Assembly (NCBI GenBank): GCA_964467925.1
Contig: CAYXSX010000002.1
Span: forward strand, 1 to 64,000
Reading direction: 5' to 3'
From: CAYXSX01 sp964467925
GTDB taxonomy: Bacteria; Pseudomonadota; Alphaproteobacteria; Micavibrionales; Micavibrionaceae
DNA length: 64,000 nucleotides
Shown one piece after another: positions 7,602 to 17,379 of this stretch. The notes beneath the pieces were generated by a model. The model was not told the DNA's origin. It searched no databases and saw only the letters and a list, made by a program, of their open reading frames with translations. The position numbers and the translations under genes were made by a program. Numbering within the stretch: position 1 is the first letter of the stretch; every line of letters begins with the position of its first letter.

Positions 7602-10088
7602 CTAGATTGCTCTTAGTAATTCCTGAAACAATTCATCCACGGCTGAAATCACCCTTGCGGCTGCGTTATAGGCGGTCTGGTAAACGATCAGCTTGCCAAG
7701 CTCCTCGTCCAGATTGACGCCGGACTCGTTGGCAAGCTGCTGTTCCAGAATGTTACGAAGCGTATCATCGTCTTCGATTTTCTTTTCGATCGCGACAAGT
7801 TCCTGCGCCTGCTGATTGATCATTTTTTGCGAAAAATCGATCAGGCTGGTCGCCCCGATTACTTGCGTCGATACATCCGCACCGGGGCCTAAGTAATCTT
7901 CACGGAACGAAACATACGTGCCCGACCCGGTCGAGGTTTCGGAGCCATAACTCACGCTTGTAACCGGACTCACATTCTGCAGCGGGCCGGTGGTGTAGGT
8001 TCCGAATAACGCCGATACGATATTCACGCCGTCATCAATGGCGGCACGCGTCGAACCTCCGGCAATGCCCGTTGCGGCATAGCTTGCGCCGTTCGTCACA
8101 AACGGCCCGCCGGTGATCGTAATATCGCCGCCATATAGCGGGTTGGTGTAATCATCACCGGGACGAAGGCGCAAGAAACCCGTATCCGTGCCTGCCACGG
8201 CGAACTCGCTTTCATCAACCGCCAGACCGGGCACGGCGTTAAGCTGTGCCACCAGTTGGGTAATCGTATCGTTCGGATCAATCGTAATGCGGGTAGGAGT
8301 GTTATTTCCCACCGCCACTTCGAAATACGGATCGACAGCGGTTTTAGTCTGCGCCACAATACCAAGATAGGAAAAACCGAGATCGGTAATGGGTTCGGCT
8401 CCCGCCGCGGCAATGGTAATATCCGCAGTGGATGAGAAATTAAGCTCGCCGTTATTGCCGATACTGACCGTTGCAGCATACCGCGCGTCAACAGGAAGAG
8501 CGTTAATGGCAGCCTGTATAAGTGCTCGCAATTGTTCGGCGGCATTATCGATCGTTCCGCCGCCAACCGGGTCCGGTTGGCCGATTGCCAGCGCAGCACC
8601 CAAAGACGCATCGCGCAAATCGATTGTCACGGTCTCAGCACCGATAGCAAGATCGGGGTCGTTGAACGTAATGGTAAAACGGTCACGCTCATCCGCCGGG
8701 CTTATTCCAAACGCTGCAGAACCTCCGGCAGTCAGCAAATCGGCGACGCTATTATACTGCGTTAGATCGGCGTTACCCTGAATATTATTAGACGAAAACA
8801 GGCCTAGCCATGTCTGAAGGTCGTCACCGCCCGTATTCAAAAGGTCGACCCCGGCTGTTGTTTCCGTGGAATTTCTCGCGATCTGGTAATCTACGCTGCC
8901 AAAAGTGAAATCCATGATGCGGCGGATCACCTCGTTCGAGCCGTTGGCGATCGGAACGCCTGTCGTACCCTGTTGCAACAACGTCCGGTCGTTCAGGATT
9001 TGCGGATTAACCTGGATGACGCTGGAAAACCCGATATACGGCACGGCCAGTGCAGGCGGCCCGGCATTCGGGTTGGGCGCAGTATCAAGAGGAACAATAC
9101 CTGTCGAGTTAGTAAACAGTCTCAAACCCTGCGCTTCGAAACGACGCGCCATTTTATGCGCAATCTCGTCAAGCTGCGCCAACTGGCGGGGAAATTTATC
9201 ATCCCGCAATTCAAGCAGACCGCCCAGTCGTCCGCCGGGCTGGGTAGCGGTAATCTGGATAGCGGAGGCGGAAGTGGTGGGATCGCCACTAAAGGAAAGC
9301 GGGGCGATATATACTCCGGCGGCTGAATCGGGATAAAACGTCGTGGCCGAAAGCGGCTGCGCGTTAAAAATCATCTTGCGCGCGGTTTCATCCGCCAGCT
9401 CGACTCCCTGATTGGTTTGTACCACCAGAACGCCGTCTCCGCGCTTGAAGAAACTGATATCGATAAGTTCGGAAAGCTCCTTGATCGCCTGATCGCGGTT
9501 ATCTTCGTTAAGCGCCGTACTACGTTCGATATTCTGGGCGGTCTGCACCTGACGGTTCGCTTCTGCAATGCGCACCAAAAGCGTATTGATCTTGGTCACC
9601 GTATCAACCATATCCGTTTGCACGTCATTGCGCAGCTTGTTAAGCAAGTCGGAAAGGTCGTTCATTTTCGTGGCAGTATCACGCGCCTGTTCTATAACGG
9701 CAGCCTGTGAAAACTGATCGCCCGGCGAATCGGAAAGAATGGCAAAACTGTCCCGTAGGCGGGAAATTTCTGCCGCTATCGACAGCTCTGCATCCGGCGG
9801 ACCGTGGAATTGTTCCACCCGCCCCAGATAAAACTGCTCGACTGTCGAGGCGCTGACTGCGCTAACCTGCGTCCATAAATCGCGGGAAAGGTTCAAATCG
9901 ACCTTGCGAACGATCTTACCCGTAGTCACGCCAACGGTTACGCCGCCTATAGATTGCGCTTCCTGAGATACAGTTTTACGCGAAAACCCTGCCGTTCCCG
10001 CGTTGGAGACGTTACTCGACAAGATACTAATCTGCAGTTGCGACGCTTTAAGACCCGAGAGGGCGGAATTCAGGCTGGATAGACCCAT
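7602..10088 (-). CDS. flgK: Flagellar hook-associated protein 1, FlgK
   Basis: This 828-residue protein begins with the FlgK/FlgE-type start LNSALSGLKASQLQISILSS followed by NVSNAGTAGFSRK. It ends in the conserved helix VNLDEELGKLIVYQTAYNAA. FlgK (HAP1) is the first junction protein at the hook tip. The large central insert makes it longer than the enteric protein (about 550), which is common in alphaproteobacteria. With flgL it forms a two-gene unit lying between the two halves of the secretion locus. No other flagellar gene is in the window. Confidence 0.92.
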   Translation of the reverse strand: MGLSSLNSALSGLKASQLQISILSSNVSNAGTAGFSRKTVSQEAQSIGGVTVGVTTGKIVRKVDLNLSRDLWTQVSAVSASTVEQFYLGRVEQFHGPPDAELSIAAEISRLRDSFAILSDSPGDQFSQAAVIEQARDTATKMNDLSDLLNKLRNDVQTDMVDTVTKINTLLVRIAEANRQVQTAQNIERSTALNEDNRDQAIKELSELIDISFFKRGDGVLVVQTNQGVELADETARKMIFNAQPLSATTFYPDSAAGVYIAPLSFSGDPTTSASAIQITATQPGGRLGGLLELRDDKFPRQLAQLDEIAHKMARRFEAQGLRLFTNSTGIVPLDTAPNPNAGPPALAVPYIGFSSVIQVNPQILNDRTLLQQGTTGVPIANGSNEVIRRIMDFTFGSVDYQIARNSTETTAGVDLLNTGGDDLQTWLGLFSSNNIQGNADLTQYNSVADLLTAGGSAAFGISPADERDRFTITFNDPDLAIGAETVTIDLRDASLGAALAIGQPDPVGGGTIDNAAEQLRALIQAAINALPVDARYAATVSIGNNGELNFSSTADITIAAAGAEPITDLGFSYLGIVAQTKTAVDPYFEVAVGNNTPTRITIDPNDTITQLVAQLNAVPGLAVDESEFAVAGTDTGFLRLRPGDDYTNPLYGGDITITGGPFVTNGASYAATGIAGGSTRAAIDDGVNIVSALFGTYTTGPLQNVSPVTSVSYGSETSTGSGTYVSFREDYLGPGADVSTQVIGATSLIDFSQKMINQQAQELVAIEKKIEDDDTLRNILEQQLANESGVNLDEELGKLIVYQTAYNAAARVISAVDELFQELLRAI

Positions 10089-10222
10089 AAAAACTTCCTT
10101 GCTTTAAAATTCTTTTCCAGTGAGAAAGATATGCAAGGACAGTGCCAATCAGCCTTTTTTATGAAATCTTGTGGAGGAAAACAAAAATTTGTTTAAATAC
10201 AGATGCTTATCAAAAAACGGTC

Positions 10223-12001
10223 TTATTCCGGCGCTATATTTTCCGAAGCCTTTTCCATTTCCGCAGTGGCGGTTTCTAGGCGGTCGGCGAGTTTGAGTTC
10301 CACCTGCATCGCATACAGCATTTCGCGCCGTAAAAGGGAATCATAAACATCGTGCGCTTTCATAAGCTGTGCCGCCTGCAACGCCACTTCCATGCGCTGC
10401 ACATTGGTCGGTTTATCATATAAATTCACATAGAAATCAGGGTGTTGCAGCATTTTTTTGGTCAGCACCTCCATCTGCGCAAAATAGCTTGGATTTTCCC
10501 CCAAAAGCACCGTGATTTCTTGATCACTGATACCGAATTCTCGCATCATGGCTTTCATGAATGCGCCGCCGCCTTGCACGGCATCACCGGCTCCATAGGC
10601 CGCTTTCATTCCCACATAATTGACGTAGCTGTTATGGGCGACATTTTTCATCGCCATCACCTGCCGGGCATCCATATATCCCTTGTATTTGTCCTTTAAT
10701 TCACCACCTTGCGAAAGCCCGAAAGTCTCCTCGCCAAACAGATTTTTGCCAAGCGCGATCACATCCTCCAGATCGGGGGGAGGTTTATCCTTTTCAAAAT
10801 CAAGATCCAGTGTCCAGGGCATATAGGCCGTTCTGGTAAAGTCCACATCCTTATTCAGACGCATTTTGTTATGGTCCTTACCATGTCCCGAACAAAAACC
10901 GCTCAGACCGTTATTATTATCCTTAGGGTCGCAATAAACACGTTTGTACTGGTCGATCCGCGCCTGAGCGTCCTCATCCGCGCCGCGGGCGGAAGCAAGT
11001 CCTTCCTCGTTACGCATACGCGCCATAAACACTTCGTTAAGCGCCTGTTTCGCGGCATAACCCTGCTGATCCGCTGCGGCCAGAGAGCGAGCGAACGAGC
11101 CCACCCGGCACATCTGTTCGCTGGGCTGGTAATCCTTATGCGCCTGCACCTGTAATTGCTGGAACAGACGCTGCGTTTTAACCGCTTGATCGGCGTCGAA
11201 CAATGCCCCCAAAACCTGCATCTGTTGCAAAGCCAGCGACGAAAGCTGCTCCGTCATTTTCATCAAAGAGCTTACATAGTTGGTTTTGATCAGCTCGACC
11301 TGTTTGGTGTGTTGGTTGGGATAACAATTACTTAAATCCAGATCTTTATGCCATGTCAGCGCACTTCCCGCGAGCCCGAGGGCTTTACACCCCAGCGCGC
11401 TGGAAACGTTTACCCCGTCTGCGGTCGGTCCCCCGCCCACCAGCGCTAACTGCACCTTAATCAAATGCGGAGAAATCGCTTCGCTTCCTTCCTCGATACC
11501 GTAAAACGCGATCTCGATCTCGCTGTCGGGCGCCGTATCAGAAAGCTTGAGCGCGTCCATATCAGAAAGCAGTCCCGCCCAGTCAGATTTTGTTTTATAA
11601 ATATCTTCACCGCTTTGAATTTGCACTTCACTGAAAGGCACGAGCCCTGCAAACCCCAGAGAAACGGCCCCGCTCTCCATTCCTATCGAAGCCTGAAAAC
11701 CTGTGTTCTTCAGCTCTATGAGTGCATCATGCCCTTTGCTAAAACTGGCAGGCAATTCAATTCTGTCGCTCGCACTGACATGAAGTTTTTCTTCATGCGA
11801 ACCATCTTGACCGTTCAAAATCCTAACCGACAACTCACTATTCACTGGCAGGCCTTCTATATAACTTGCGGCCTCACTATTCTTACCTTCCGCTCGGCGT
11901 TCTTCAAACCCGCCGGATAATACCCACATCCCTAGGGCGGCAACCGCAAGGGCTCCTACGGCAAAACACTTAATCGTATGTTTGTGAAATAATTTTTCCA
12001 T
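10223..12001 (-). CDS. Paralogue C of a three-gene exported-protein family, unknown function
   Basis: 592 residues, last of three tandem paralogues (C). An N-terminal hydrophobic segment (about 12-30) could be an anchor or an uncleaved signal. Residues 40-200 form a unique, probably beta-rich region. From about 215 on it shares the family core: MTEQLSSLALQQMQVLGALF, then QTQRLFQQLQVQAHKDYQPS, then YCDPKDNNNGLSGFC, then LGENPSYFAQMEVLTKKML and a closing PDFYVNLYDKP block. Cys residues after DYQPS, in YCDP and in GFC recur in all three copies, suggesting disulphides outside the cytosol. The divergent neighbour dotI suggests a role near the secretion machine, but this is inference. Confidence 0.7.
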   Translation of the reverse strand: MEKLFHKHTIKCFAVGALAVAALGMWVLSGGFEERRAEGKNSEAASYIEGLPVNSELSVRILNGQDGSHEEKLHVSASDRIELPASFSKGHDALIELKNTGFQASIGMESGAVSLGFAGLVPFSEVQIQSGEDIYKTKSDWAGLLSDMDALKLSDTAPDSEIEIAFYGIEEGSEAISPHLIKVQLALVGGGPTADGVNVSSALGCKALGLAGSALTWHKDLDLSNCYPNQHTKQVELIKTNYVSSLMKMTEQLSSLALQQMQVLGALFDADQAVKTQRLFQQLQVQAHKDYQPSEQMCRVGSFARSLAAADQQGYAAKQALNEVFMARMRNEEGLASARGADEDAQARIDQYKRVYCDPKDNNNGLSGFCSGHGKDHNKMRLNKDVDFTRTAYMPWTLDLDFEKDKPPPDLEDVIALGKNLFGEETFGLSQGGELKDKYKGYMDARQVMAMKNVAHNSYVNYVGMKAAYGAGDAVQGGGAFMKAMMREFGISDQEITVLLGENPSYFAQMEVLTKKMLQHPDFYVNLYDKPTNVQRMEVALQAAQLMKAHDVYDSLLRREMLYAMQVELKLADRLETATAEMEKASENIAPE

Positions 12002-12025
12002 CCCGTTAACAGTTGTATTCCTTAT

Positions 12026-13663
12026 CTAAGGCGCACCAAAGTCCATGCCTCCATTGGCCGAACCGCTGGCGGGAAGCTCGGGAGCCGGATCTACATCACC
12101 CGTCTGCGCACCGAACTCTTTTTCGGCCCGGTCTTGCGCGTCCATGACATCAAGCTCCAGCAAAACGGATTTTGACGCCTCGGCCCGCAAATGGCTTTTA
12201 AGCATGTCGAATTTCAGCATCAACCCCGCTACCTGCACCGCCAGCGCCTTACGCGCGACGTTGGCGGGGGTATCGTAAAGCTTGGTATAGAAATCGGGGT
12301 TCTGATAGATTTTTTTGGTCAGCACTTCCATCTGCGCGTAATAACTCGGGCTTTGACCCAACATCGCCAAAAGCTCCTGCGGCTGTTTGACCCCCAGCTC
12401 CGCCATGATCGCGGCCAAAAATTCACGCGATCCGCCCGAGCCCTGCGATTTCATCGCGGCAATAGCGTTATAGGAATTTTCCGCCACGCTGCGCTTGGCC
12501 ACCAGAGAACGCGCATCCATGTAGTTTTTCTGCATGTCCGTAATTTCCGCGTCCTCCCGGCTGCCAAACGCCGTAGGGCCGGGGCGGAACAGTACCTGAT
12601 GGGCGAAAAGATTGCTGGCAAGGGCGAACACCGCCGCTTCATCATCACTTGCCGCTTCCCCGCCATCGGTCAGATCGACATCCAGCGTCCATGGAAATTC
12701 GATGGTGCGGGCATAATCTATATCCCTGTTGATCTGGAATTTTTTGGCGGCTCCGGCGCCGCAAAATGCACTCAGACCGTTATTGTTATCTTTAGGGTCG
12801 CAGAAAGTCGTCTTGAATTGCCCGATCCTGCTTTCAAGATCGGAAGACGGCCCCTCGCGTCCGGATGTCGCCGTGCTGCCAAGCTGGCGGTCAAGCGAGC
12901 GCTGACTCATAATTACGGCGGTTGCTTCGGCTTTACGTTCGGAGGCCGCAAGGCTTTTCACCGAACTGCCGAATTCGCAAAGCTCTGTACTGGGCTGATA
13001 ATCTTTCTGCGTCTGGGCCTGCATCGTCTGGAACAGACGCTGGGTTTCCAACTGATGATTGGCATCAAGAAACGATCCGAAAATCTGCACCTGCTGCATG
13101 GCCACTGTTGTCATTTGCTGGGTCATCAGCATCAGGGCGGGAAGAATATTATCCTCCCAGAAGATATTCATGAAATGAAGCTGGTGCTGTTTAAACTCTT
13201 CGGTGATAAAGGAATTTAAAAACCAGACTGTCCCCACCAATCCGGCCTGCTCGTACCACTCAATCTGTTCTTTCGCCAGCACAGCCTTCTCGCAAGAGGG
13301 ACATCCTGTGAGATAAGAAAGCGGCACTGTGCCCGGCACGCCGGGAATTCCGCCTACACCGGGCAAGCTTGGAATGCCTCCCGGAATTCCGCCAGGAATA
13401 CCGGCCGGCAAGCCCGGAACGCCGGGGGGGCGTAAACTGGGTCTGCTGAGTTGGGTGCCCAAAGCGGTCAGACCGCCTGGACTCAAACCACCGATACTAC
13501 CTCCAAGAGCTTTACCGATACCCCCGCCAAATCCGCCGCCGAAACCCTGCGCCGTCTGGTAAAAAAGCACCGAGGCGCTGAAGAAAAACAGAACGGCCAG
13601 AGCGGCGCTCAACATCTTTTCTCTAAAACTCTGTTTTCTTTTTGCTGCCACTTTTTGCTTCAT
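12026..13663 (-). CDS. Paralogue B of the exported-protein family, Gly/Pro-rich linker
   Basis: 545 residues. A basic start and a hydrophobic segment (about 18-40) serve as signal or anchor. A Gly- and Pro-rich, collagen-like linker (about 42-125, repeats of GIPGG and GVPG type) follows. The shared core starts near TGCPSCEK and carries LETQRLFQTMQAQTQKDYQP, FCDPKDNNNGLSAFC, SVAENSYNAIAAMKSQGSGG and SPSYYAQMEVLTKKIYQNPD. Gaps to paralogues A and C are only 6 and 24 bp, so the three form an operon. Of the three, B is most like A in the core. I know no named family; secretion-system accessory or surface protein is possible. Confidence 0.7.
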   Translation of the reverse strand: MKQKVAAKRKQSFREKMLSAALAVLFFFSASVLFYQTAQGFGGGFGGGIGKALGGSIGGLSPGGLTALGTQLSRPSLRPPGVPGLPAGIPGGIPGGIPSLPGVGGIPGVPGTVPLSYLTGCPSCEKAVLAKEQIEWYEQAGLVGTVWFLNSFITEEFKQHQLHFMNIFWEDNILPALMLMTQQMTTVAMQQVQIFGSFLDANHQLETQRLFQTMQAQTQKDYQPSTELCEFGSSVKSLAASERKAEATAVIMSQRSLDRQLGSTATSGREGPSSDLESRIGQFKTTFCDPKDNNNGLSAFCGAGAAKKFQINRDIDYARTIEFPWTLDVDLTDGGEAASDDEAAVFALASNLFAHQVLFRPGPTAFGSREDAEITDMQKNYMDARSLVAKRSVAENSYNAIAAMKSQGSGGSREFLAAIMAELGVKQPQELLAMLGQSPSYYAQMEVLTKKIYQNPDFYTKLYDTPANVARKALAVQVAGLMLKFDMLKSHLRAEASKSVLLELDVMDAQDRAEKEFGAQTGDVDPAPELPASGSANGGMDFGAP

Positions 13664-13669
13664 GCCTTC

Positions 13670-15145
13670 CTATTTATTCAGCCCCTCATTCGCGTTGTCG
13701 AAACGCTCTTCAAGACGCGTTGAAAGCGAAACGGCTTCAAGCATTTCCTGACGCATGATACTTTCCGCAATCGCGTCATCAACCAGCATTTCAATCGCCT
13801 TGATCGCCACGCTTTTTCGCTGAAGATTGACGGGCTTGTCATACAGATTGGCGTAAAAATCGGGGTTCTGATAGATCTTCTTGGCCAGAATTTCGAGCTG
13901 TGCGTAATAGCTGGGGTTCTCGCCCAATACCTCTTTCACTTCTTCCTCGCCCATACCAAGCTCGATCAATACCGCGCCGAGAAACCTTCGTGTTTGCGCC
14001 GCAGAAGACGCATCGCTCCCCGAAGACCCCGAAGATTTAAGACCTATAATCGCGTTATAGGAATTTTCCGCCACGCTACGCTTGGCCGCCACGGCGCGCA
14101 AAGCCATATATTTTTTCTGGTTGTCCCCCCCTTCACCTAGATAGGCTGCGGGTGCACGGTAAAGTACTTTGTGACCGTAAAGATTGTTTGCCAATGCGAT
14201 CACATCCTGCTCATCCCCGCTTGTCTCGGATATGGCAAGGTCCTCCTTGGTGAAATTTACATTCAGCGTACGGGCCTCCTCGATCAAACGGGTATAATCC
14301 ACATCCAGATTACGTTTAGAGGCATTTCCGGGGGCAGTACAAACCTGCGAAAGCCCGGTACCCTCTCCCGTCCAGTTATTATCTTTGGGATCGCAATACG
14401 TAGCGGTGAACTGTTTCCAGCGAGAGCTCTTATCCTTGTCTGCATTCGCTGCCACTACCCCGCTACGACCCAGATGACGGGCCATGGCGCGTTGGCTCAT
14501 GGCAAGCGCATTAAAACGCCCCAGCGATTCACTGTGCGCCATGCTGCGTACGTTCGTGCCGAAATAACAAAAATCCTCGCTCGGGTGATAATCCTTATGC
14601 GCCTGCGCCTGCATGGTCTGGAACAGCCTTTGCGTCTCCAGTTGGTTTTTGGCGTCAAAGAAGGTGCCGACTGCAAACATCTGTTTCATCGCAACAGCGG
14701 AAAGTTGCTTTGTCATACGCATCAAGGCAGGAAGGAAATTTTTATGGAAGAATTCCTGATATAAAAACGTATCACGGTGTTTGTTGAATTCCTGCGATGT
14801 ATGGCGCGTAATATCTTCCTCGCCCCATTTGTGAAATTCCTCAATCACCTTTACGGCACCTTGCACGTCCTTGGGTTCGCAGCCAAGGCATTCTGCGCCA
14901 CCGCCGCCACCGCCGCCACCAGGGCCGTCTCCTCCTTCACCGCCGCTGGGACCGCCTCCATCACTGCCGCCACTATCGCCGCCAGAGCCACCGCCGTCCG
15001 CACCGCCGCCACTTTCTTCAGCATGCGCAGCGTGCTGCAGAGAGATACTATAATTTGAAATGCTGAAAAATACGGCCAGAATGCCTATCAGAGATAGCCT
15101 AAGAAATAGTCCGCCCGCCCTTGTTCTCTTTAAACTCACGTTCAC
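13670..15145 (-). CDS. Paralogue A of the exported-protein family, Gly-rich linker
   Basis: 491 residues, first gene of the paralogue operon. A signal-like N-terminus ends near HAAHAEES. A stretch of about 40 residues of almost only Gly, Ser and Asp follows, then CLGCEP and the family core (LETQRLFQTMQAQAHKDYHP, YCDPKDNNW, SVAENSYNAIIGLKSSG, GENPSYYAQLEILAKKIYQN). A has an insert in the YCDP region, where C and B read NNNGLS. The start at 15145 lies 243 bp from the divergent dotI start. The cysteine pattern argues for a periplasmic or surface location. Function unknown. Confidence 0.7.
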   Translation of the reverse strand: MNVSLKRTRAGGLFLRLSLIGILAVFFSISNYSISLQHAAHAEESGGGADGGGSGGDSGGSDGGGPSGGEGGDGPGGGGGGGGAECLGCEPKDVQGAVKVIEEFHKWGEEDITRHTSQEFNKHRDTFLYQEFFHKNFLPALMRMTKQLSAVAMKQMFAVGTFFDAKNQLETQRLFQTMQAQAHKDYHPSEDFCYFGTNVRSMAHSESLGRFNALAMSQRAMARHLGRSGVVAANADKDKSSRWKQFTATYCDPKDNNWTGEGTGLSQVCTAPGNASKRNLDVDYTRLIEEARTLNVNFTKEDLAISETSGDEQDVIALANNLYGHKVLYRAPAAYLGEGGDNQKKYMALRAVAAKRSVAENSYNAIIGLKSSGSSGSDASSAAQTRRFLGAVLIELGMGEEEVKEVLGENPSYYAQLEILAKKIYQNPDFYANLYDKPVNLQRKSVAIKAIEMLVDDAIAESIMRQEMLEAVSLSTRLEERFDNANEGLNK

Positions 15146-15388
15146 TCTGTGCTTCTTTATTTTTTACTTTTATTTTTTACCCCGGCCCCCGCCACCTTTG
15201 GATTCACCAAGCCGACAGGGCACATCTTTTATTTTAGCACAAGAAAACGGCAAAAAGCACGTTTCAATCGCAAAGCAAGCAAATAATCGTCTGGCGGAAC
15301 CCCTTCCTTGAGGATTGGCTTTTCATGGCTTTGAATTTGCGGTAAACATGGAAGGAGGACATCTTTCAAACGGCTCGAACCTGATAAC
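15146..15388. promoter_or_regulatory. Divergent control region between paralogue operon and dotI operon
   Basis: 243 bp without a gene, transcribed outwards on both sides. It is T-rich near 15150-15240. An AAGGAGG at about 15353-15359 lies 29 bp before the dotI ATG, too far for a normal ribosome-binding site. No in-frame start codon lies between, so its purpose is unclear. No confident -35/-10 pair was picked. Confidence 0.3.
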
Positions 15389-16090
15389 ATGACAAACAAG
15401 ACAGAAAAACCCGCTCCCGGGGAGACAGAAGATACCGCAGGCAAGACGCCGGACGCCGCTTCCGAAGAACTGGGCGGTCTGGGAAAAGTTACGATCCGTA
15501 ACGAATTTTACCGCGACGGTTACAGAACCTTGCTCAAACTCAGCGTATTACAGGGGCTTGTCGCACTCGGCCTGATTGCCGCGATGTTCTTTGTCGTCGC
15601 CGTCCATCAGCCTGAAAACCGTTATTTCGCCACCACCGAGGATGGTCGCCTTGTGCCCATGGTTCCCCTCAACCAGCCGAATTTGAGCACGCCCGCCCTA
15701 ATGTCCTGGGTGGCCCAATCCACCACCGAGGTTATGACCTTCGGCTTTAACGATTACCGCCGCCGTTTCCAGACCGCCTCGCGCAACTTTACCCGCAAAG
15801 GCTGGGAAAGCTTCAGCAGCGCGCTGCAGAAATCCCGCATTATCGAGCTTGTTGAAACCAATCAGCAAGTCGTTACCGCCGCGCCGCAGGGCGCGCCCAT
15901 TCTGGAATCAGAAGGGCTGTACGCGGGGCGTTACCAGTGGGTCGTACAAATTCCCATGGTTCTAACCTATCAATCCGGAAGCCGTATGCGCTCCGACAGC
16001 TTGCTGGTCACGCTGGTCGTCGTGCGCCGCCCAAGGTTGGAAAGCCCGAACGGGGTAGGGATCGAGCAGTGGATCGCCGTTCCACGCTAG
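15389..16090 (+). CDS. dotI: DotI/IcmL inner-membrane secretion protein
   Basis: This 233-residue protein has a short acidic cytosolic start, one membrane segment (about 52-71) and a periplasmic domain. It matches the IcmL/DotI family, with VTIRNEFYRDGYRTLLKLSV before the membrane, ALMSWVAQSTTEVMTFGFND after it, and PMVLTYQSGSRMRSDSLLVT near the end. DotI forms a VirB8-like inner-membrane complex. It is the first gene of the second dot/icm block, whose order then follows Legionella icmL-K-E-G-C-D-J-B. Confidence 0.92.
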   Translation: MTNKTEKPAPGETEDTAGKTPDAASEELGGLGKVTIRNEFYRDGYRTLLKLSVLQGLVALGLIAAMFFVVAVHQPENRYFATTEDGRLVPMVPLNQPNLSTPALMSWVAQSTTEVMTFGFNDYRRRFQTASRNFTRKGWESFSSALQKSRIIELVETNQQVVTAAPQGAPILESEGLYAGRYQWVVQIPMVLTYQSGSRMRSDSLLVTLVVVRRPRLESPNGVGIEQWIAVPR

Positions 16091-16254
16091 GGGATAAACC
16101 ACCGTCAAACCCGCCAAAAGTTATACACAAATCCACACGAAGCCTGTGTGTTATTTTAAATTTTCATTCATTGAAGGATGACAGCGGTTTTTTTTGTCGA
16201 TATTCTTGGAAAATATCTGCAGATACGTTTACTTCCGGACGGCTTTAATTTCCC

Positions 16255-17379
16255 ATGTGCCTAACCAAATTTTACAAATTCGTAACGAACCGTATCCTTA
16301 TTTACACAGGGTTTTGGTTTCTGGTGCTAGGCCTTTCGGCTCCCCCTCTTTATGCGCAAGCGCCAGAGTTACCGGGCGCGCCGCAGCAAAGCCGCCCACG
16401 ACAAAGCTACCCGGCACAGAGTCCGCAAGATCCGCCGCCGCCTCCTGCCGGCGCGCCTTCGCTGGTTAAAACACCCGAAGGAGGCGAGGATAGCGATCTT
16501 ACAGCGGATGGCGGCGAAGAACTGGAACTGGTGCAGGAAAGTATGACGCAAGAAGACATCGAGGCGCAAATCCGCAAAGACGCATTCGAAGCCGCGCTGC
16601 AGGGACTTTTGCCGCTCCAGCCCCTTGAAATCCGCAAATTGCTGGAACGTTTCGACCGCACGCAGGAATCGGTCGAGGTTCCCGTTTATCCCAGCCCGAA
16701 ACCGGAAGTTACAGTAGAAACGTTATCGCTTGATCCCGGCTCGGCCCCTGCCGTCATCAAGGTCGCCTACGGTCACGTGACCACGCTGAATATGGTCGAT
16801 CTGTCCGGCGAGCCATGGCCGATTGAGGATATAAGCTGGGCGGGGAATTTCGAAGTAATTGAGGCCGGAGCGCAAGAGGGCTCCCACATTCTTCGCATTT
16901 CACCGGAAACAGAATTTGCGCAAGGCAATATCTCCATCCGCATGCTGGATCTGAAAACCCCTATCATCATGAGCATAGAGACCAGCCGCGACATTGTGCA
17001 TTACCGTTTTGACGCCATCGTCCCCAAATACGGCCCCTTCGCCCAGACGCCGCTTATCCAGGGATCGGGTATGTCCGGCATTAATGCGGGCGGGGAAAAG
17101 GGCAAGGACCTTGCCGCCACGCTCGCCGGATTATTGCCCGATGACGCCATTCGCTTGCGCGTTCTGGGCAGCGACGGCCGCACCACCGCGTTTAAAGTCG
17201 GCACCATGACATATGTGCGCACTCCGCTTACGCTTCTCTCGCCGGGATGGAATTCTTCAGCCGCCTCGGCCGACGGCATGCGCGTCTACGAAATCAAGGA
17301 CACGCCTGTTTTATTGCTTTCGGATAATGGTAAGATGGTTCGTATGAAACTGGCTCAGCGCGAGGACATTCTGGAATGA
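16255..17379 (+). CDS. dotH: DotH/IcmK outer-membrane core protein
   Basis: This 374-residue protein has a signal peptide (cleavage near LYAQ, residue 34) and a Pro/Gln-rich linker. An acidic helix comes next (about 95-130, EDIEAQIRKDAFEAALQGLL), then the DotH/TraN domain with GHVTTLNMVDLSGEPWPIED and the late motif DDAIRLRVLGSDGRTTAFKV. DotH is the main outer-membrane ring protein, placed by DotC and DotD. Its stop overlaps the dotG start (ATGA). A TTATACACA (16122-16130) in the 164-bp gap upstream looks like a lone DnaA box. Confidence 0.92.
   Translation: MCLTKFYKFVTNRILIYTGFWFLVLGLSAPPLYAQAPELPGAPQQSRPRQSYPAQSPQDPPPPPAGAPSLVKTPEGGEDSDLTADGGEELELVQESMTQEDIEAQIRKDAFEAALQGLLPLQPLEIRKLLERFDRTQESVEVPVYPSPKPEVTVETLSLDPGSAPAVIKVAYGHVTTLNMVDLSGEPWPIEDISWAGNFEVIEAGAQEGSHILRISPETEFAQGNISIRMLDLKTPIIMSIETSRDIVHYRFDAIVPKYGPFAQTPLIQGSGMSGINAGGEKGKDLAATLAGLLPDDAIRLRVLGSDGRTTAFKVGTMTYVRTPLTLLSPGWNSSAASADGMRVYEIKDTPVLLLSDNGKMVRMKLAQREDILE

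Noticed and set aside
12191..13219. Long plus-strand open frame of 342 codons opposite paralogue B
   Set aside because: It lies wholly opposite a gene with clear paralogues, is very His/Arg-rich as antisense frames of GC-rich genes are, and has no ribosome-binding site or homology I recognise.
16122..16130. TTATACACA before dotH as an origin signal
   Set aside because: A single DnaA-box match without neighbours or an AT-rich unwinding tract; expected by chance in 64 kb.
16131..16160. Hairpin CACAC...GTGTG after dotI as a Rho-independent terminator
   Set aside because: Only a 5-bp stem with a weak T tract, and it lies inside what seems to be one operon.
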